DNA of 64,000 nt from NCBI GenBank assembly GCA_031963465.1, contig JASSUG010000009.1, positions 28,563-92,562 on the forward strand, in the 5' to 3' direction. Source of the DNA: Mycoavidus cysteinexigens_B. Its GTDB lineage: Bacteria > Pseudomonadota > Gammaproteobacteria > Burkholderiales > Burkholderiaceae. The number at the start of each line of letters is the position of its first letter. The first letter of the stretch is position 1. The translations under genes were made by a program, and so were the position numbers. The notes below the pieces were generated by a model. It had not been told where the DNA came from, searched no databases, and was given only the letters and a program-made list of their open reading frames with translations. Below are positions 61,647 to 64,000 of the stretch, in pieces.

Positions 61647-62759
61647 CTATTTACCTAATCGCCTGCCTCTTGCTTTTGTGGTTTTATCCCGATTAATTGT
61701 TCCATCAAGATTTAAAACGTTTCTGGAAACTCTATTCTCAGTGTATACCTCTAAATGATTTTTATGTCGCTTATCTAAATACATCAAATCACCACCTTTT
61801 ATTTCAGCTCCAATGTCATCAGTTGCTTTGTATACCCTCTCTCCATGATAGAACTCTTTAGTAGGAATAGTCCCGCGCTTTACTTCCTTACCAAACTCTG
61901 TGTTATTAAGAAACTCCTTCATATTCTCAACAGCACCCGCATTCGGTACATAATCCTTGTCTCTATTCTCCTTCTTCGCCCCCTTACTACATTTGACGAT
62001 GTCAGATATAGTCAACGGCTCGGCAATCGGATTCTCCAGCACATTACCTGCTGATTGAACCTCTCTTAGATGCACCAAAGGCTGAGGGATATACTCCTCA
62101 GATTGATTAGGCTTGCCTTCAGGCAGCACTTCTTCATCCGGATGCCTTGCCGTGCCGGGAATCAGGAACGACTGCGGCGGTTCCATAATAAGCTTGGCCA
62201 TCGGCGCCGTAGCCTGTTGTACTAACTGATTATCGTCCTCTCCAGGCTGCTCAGTATTGTTTGCCCGCCCTTTATACTCTTCATAATAATCCATGGCGCC
62301 TTTCACCACCACCGCACCTGTAGCCACCGCGCCTAATAAACCTAATAAAGCAAGTCCAGGTGGGGTGACCAATAACGGTGCTGCCAGCACCATAGCATTA
62401 TTTTCTGTTTCAATCTGCGCCGCAGTCTGCGCGGATGTCGCATCAACCCCTCCTACATCCGCAAACCCCGCCACTAGGCTAGTGACTATATTCCTGCGCG
62501 CCTCTTTCTCCTCTTCAGACTCGCCTTCTACAGGACCTAATAGAGTATTTACTAATACACTTGCACTCGCGCCCAAGGCCGCTGCGCCACCCGATTGCCC
62601 CCGTGCGACTGCGCCGCCATAAGCCAATGCCCCATGCAAGGCAGCACGCGCCGTTTCATCATGCAGGCTATCTGCAATATGCTTGATTTTTTCGGCGCCT
62701 AAGCTTTGCAGATAGTTGAGCGCCGCTGCCTGAGGGAATTGCGCGGTCGTCCCAGTCAC
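61647..62759 (-). CDS. orphan CdiA C-terminal toxin module
   Basis: 370 aa from GTG 62759; the CdiA-like frame actually continues up to a TGA only a few bases past the preceding immunity gene. Residues 1-115 match the pre-toxin region of CdiA/hemagglutinin exoproteins (PQAAALNYLQSLGAEKIKHI, GASASVLVNTLL); ETENN at 117-121 stands for the VENN boundary motif; a hydrophobic pair follows; the toxin domain is the last 100 residues (FYHGERVYKATDDIGAEIKG, GDLMYLDKRHKNHLEVY, LNLDGTINRDKT). That end resembles colicin E3-type ribonuclease domains. No signal or secretion domain, so it is a displaced cassette, not a secreted protein by itself. Confidence 0.8.
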   Translation of the reverse strand: MTGTTAQFPQAAALNYLQSLGAEKIKHIADSLHDETARAALHGALAYGGAVARGQSGGAAALGASASVLVNTLLGPVEGESEEEKEARRNIVTSLVAGFADVGGVDATSAQTAAQIETENNAMVLAAPLLVTPPGLALLGLLGAVATGAVVVKGAMDYYEEYKGRANNTEQPGEDDNQLVQQATAPMAKLIMEPPQSFLIPGTARHPDEEVLPEGKPNQSEEYIPQPLVHLREVQSAGNVLENPIAEPLTISDIVKCSKGAKKENRDKDYVPNAGAVENMKEFLNNTEFGKEVKRGTIPTKEFYHGERVYKATDDIGAEIKGGDLMYLDKRHKNHLEVYTENRVSRNVLNLDGTINRDKTTKARGRRLGK

Positions 62760-62798
62760 ATTGCCCGATGCCGCCGCTCTATAAGAATCAATTCATTT

Positions 62799-63446
62799 TC
62801 AGATTGTTTTTTTAAAACGGACAATAAGGTTTTCACATGCTTTTGGCGCGAATGATTTAGCCCATTCTTCAGCGCTTTTAAATTCTGAATGGGGATGCGT
62901 CGATACTTCAGCGGACTTAAAGGAGTCTTTCTCAGCAAGAGATAAAATAACCACGAACGTAAGAAAATCAGGGTCATCATCAACAAGATCGCTTATCTGC
63001 TCCTTGAGCGCAAGCACGTGTTTCGAGCCTTCAAAAAAAGTTACTTTACCGTCTAGCATCGCTTGCGCCAGAGTAACTAATTCAAAACGTGCTTTTACTT
63101 CAAATTTTTTGAAACGCGTAATAAAGTTCTTACACGTCTCCGACGCAAATGATTTGGCCCAATTCTCAACATTTTTGAACTCTGACTCCAACCGCGCTAA
63201 TGCTTCAGATGACCAAAGAGAGCGCTGTGCAGCAAGAGGTAAATGATCTGTTTCAGAAGAAATAAGGACAAATGCAAGGAAATCCGGATCATCATCAGCT
63301 ACATTACTTATTTGTTCTTTAAGGGCAACGACACGCACTGCGCCTTCAAAAAAAGTCAATTTTCCATCCAGCATCGCTTGCGCCAATGCAACTAATTCAC
63401 TACGTGCCTCTACATCTGACATTTCATTTATCTGGTATCTATCCAT
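62799..63446 (-). CDS. presumed CdiI-type immunity protein, tandem duplicated
   Basis: 215 aa, acidic, cytoplasmic. Two copies of one module: EARSELVALAQAMLDGKLTF to CKNFITRFKK (about 12-113) and KARFELVTLAQAMLDGKVTF to CENLIVRFKK (about 117-213). Each holds FFEG, LALKEQIS and DDDPDFL. The first also keeps SSETDHLPL, which the second has largely lost. It begins three bases after the toxin gene at 63450, the standard cdiA-cdiI spacing, so it is probably the antidote for that toxin. Small proteins with this LDG..FFEG..DDPDFL pattern are common beside polymorphic toxins. Confidence 0.75.
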   Translation of the reverse strand: MDRYQINEMSDVEARSELVALAQAMLDGKLTFFEGAVRVVALKEQISNVADDDPDFLAFVLISSETDHLPLAAQRSLWSSEALARLESEFKNVENWAKSFASETCKNFITRFKKFEVKARFELVTLAQAMLDGKVTFFEGSKHVLALKEQISDLVDDDPDFLTFVVILSLAEKDSFKSAEVSTHPHSEFKSAEEWAKSFAPKACENLIVRFKKTI

Positions 63447-63449
63447 TTT

Positions 63450-64000
63450 TTACCTTTTTATAATTGTTTTTACTTCTACTAATTGACCTGTAATTTTATT
63501 CCAGTATGCATGAATTTCAAACTTAGTTTTATCAATGCTATTAACGGCCTGGTAACTTCTACTTGCAACTTTACTCCAATCATTTGGATTTCCTCCATAT
63601 TCTGTCACCAAGCGAGGAGCTTCTCTCAAAACTTCCTTAGTGCCATGCCCAGCAATTGGTATACCCTTACCACTAATTAATTCTGCTAGTTGCTGTTCAC
63701 TGGCAAGAGACCTATTTAATTTCAATTTGTTAACTGCATTATGGCTTTTATTATTGAGGTTCAGCACATTTTCTGTCTTCGCGAGATGAGTTATTTTATT
63801 TATATCTGCTAATGATTTACTATCAACTACAGTTGAACTACCTGCTTTTGGCAGATCTAGAAATGTGCCCAGTGTTTTCTTACCTATATGAGTCCCCACT
63901 TTACCCAGTGAGGCAGCTAACCTCACAGCCCCTCCCGCTGCAGTGATTACCATACATGCCTGAAAGAATAAATTGCCTACATCGCGCCCTAGTTGCATGG
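63450..64000 (-). CDS. C-terminal end of a CdiA-like polymorphic toxin (partial)
   Basis: At least 182 codons; the frame is open at the right edge and Met at 63998 is not evidence of a start. A hydrophobic Ala/Gly segment (ACMVITAAGGAVRLAASLGK) leads into a Lys/Ser/Asn-rich linker and a small toxin domain with GIPIAGHGTKEVLREAPRLV, EYGGNPNDWSKVASRSY and FEIHAYWNKITGQLVEVKT, a C-terminal pattern I know from hemagglutinin/CdiA tails though not by mechanism. Immediately followed by the duplicated immunity gene. The two-partner secretion part should lie beyond the window. Confidence 0.75.
   Translation of the reverse strand, partial: MQLGRDVGNLFFQACMVITAAGGAVRLAASLGKVGTHIGKKTLGTFLDLPKAGSSTVVDSKSLADINKITHLAKTENVLNLNNKSHNAVNKLKLNRSLASEQQLAELISGKGIPIAGHGTKEVLREAPRLVTEYGGNPNDWSKVASRSYQAVNSIDKTKFEIHAYWNKITGQLVEVKTIIKR

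Overview
The window looks like the chromosome of a host-associated betaproteobacterium of the Burkholderiaceae. The order of the conserved genes is that of Burkholderia: mla operon with an ABC pair and murA; pilMNOPQ-aroK-aroB-dgt opposite ponA-cyaY-lptM-lysA; ccsB-resB-cytochrome c4-engB-hemB-dsbD; then the alpha, spc, S10 and str ribosomal operons. By eye the base composition is near half G+C, well below free-living Burkholderia, and genes expected in these blocks are missing (bolA, pilO, tuf, most of recQ, the his genes after murA). Together with a giant NACHT-WD40 protein, a Fic protein and contact-dependent toxin modules this suggests a reduced, symbiotic genome such as the fungal endosymbionts Mycoavidus or Glomeribacter. 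That placement is inference; no rRNA or tRNA gene is present to test it.

Layout. 1-4374: a NACHT-pentapeptide-WD40 STAND protein, open at the left edge, with 14 very similar blades. 4699-11910 (minus): mlaFEDACB, an ABC-2 exporter pair and murA. 12214-12951: OmpW porin. 13066-19024 (minus): dgt, aroB, aroK and a shortened pilus-assembly cluster in which pilN and pilP remnants seem fused and pilO is absent. 19140-23413: ponA, lptM, lysA with cyaY on the other strand. 23431-28941: an accessory metabolic cassette (2-hydroxycarboxylate symporter, LysR regulator, M81 peptidase, MFS transporter) flanked by coding debris. 29088-34904: cytochrome c maturation genes ccsB-resB and cytochrome c4, with a Fic gene and an upstream 30-bp repeat array inserted between them. 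35107-38614: engB, hemB, dsbD; a probable C-rich-loop small RNA lies between engB and hemB on the minus strand.

38718-56518 (minus) is the ribosomal protein superoperon from rpsL to rplQ, with promoters before rpsL, rplC and rplN and a strong terminator after rplQ. It is intact except that tuf is missing between fusA and rpsJ and L14 appears one residue short.

56803-64000 is an A+T-richer island beside rpsL. It carries a beta-propeller protein with a coiled-coil/hydrophobic hairpin inserted in it, a recQ fragment fused to a broken IS5-type transposase, and, reading from the right edge leftwards, the tail of a CdiA-like toxin, its presumed immunity gene, an orphan CdiA C-terminal toxin module, two paralogous presumed immunity genes and a small exported protein. 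The presumed immunity proteins are all internal tandem duplications. The most unusual content is therefore at the two ends: a repeat-diversified STAND receptor on the left, and a toxin/immunity array plus a possible pore-forming propeller protein on the right.
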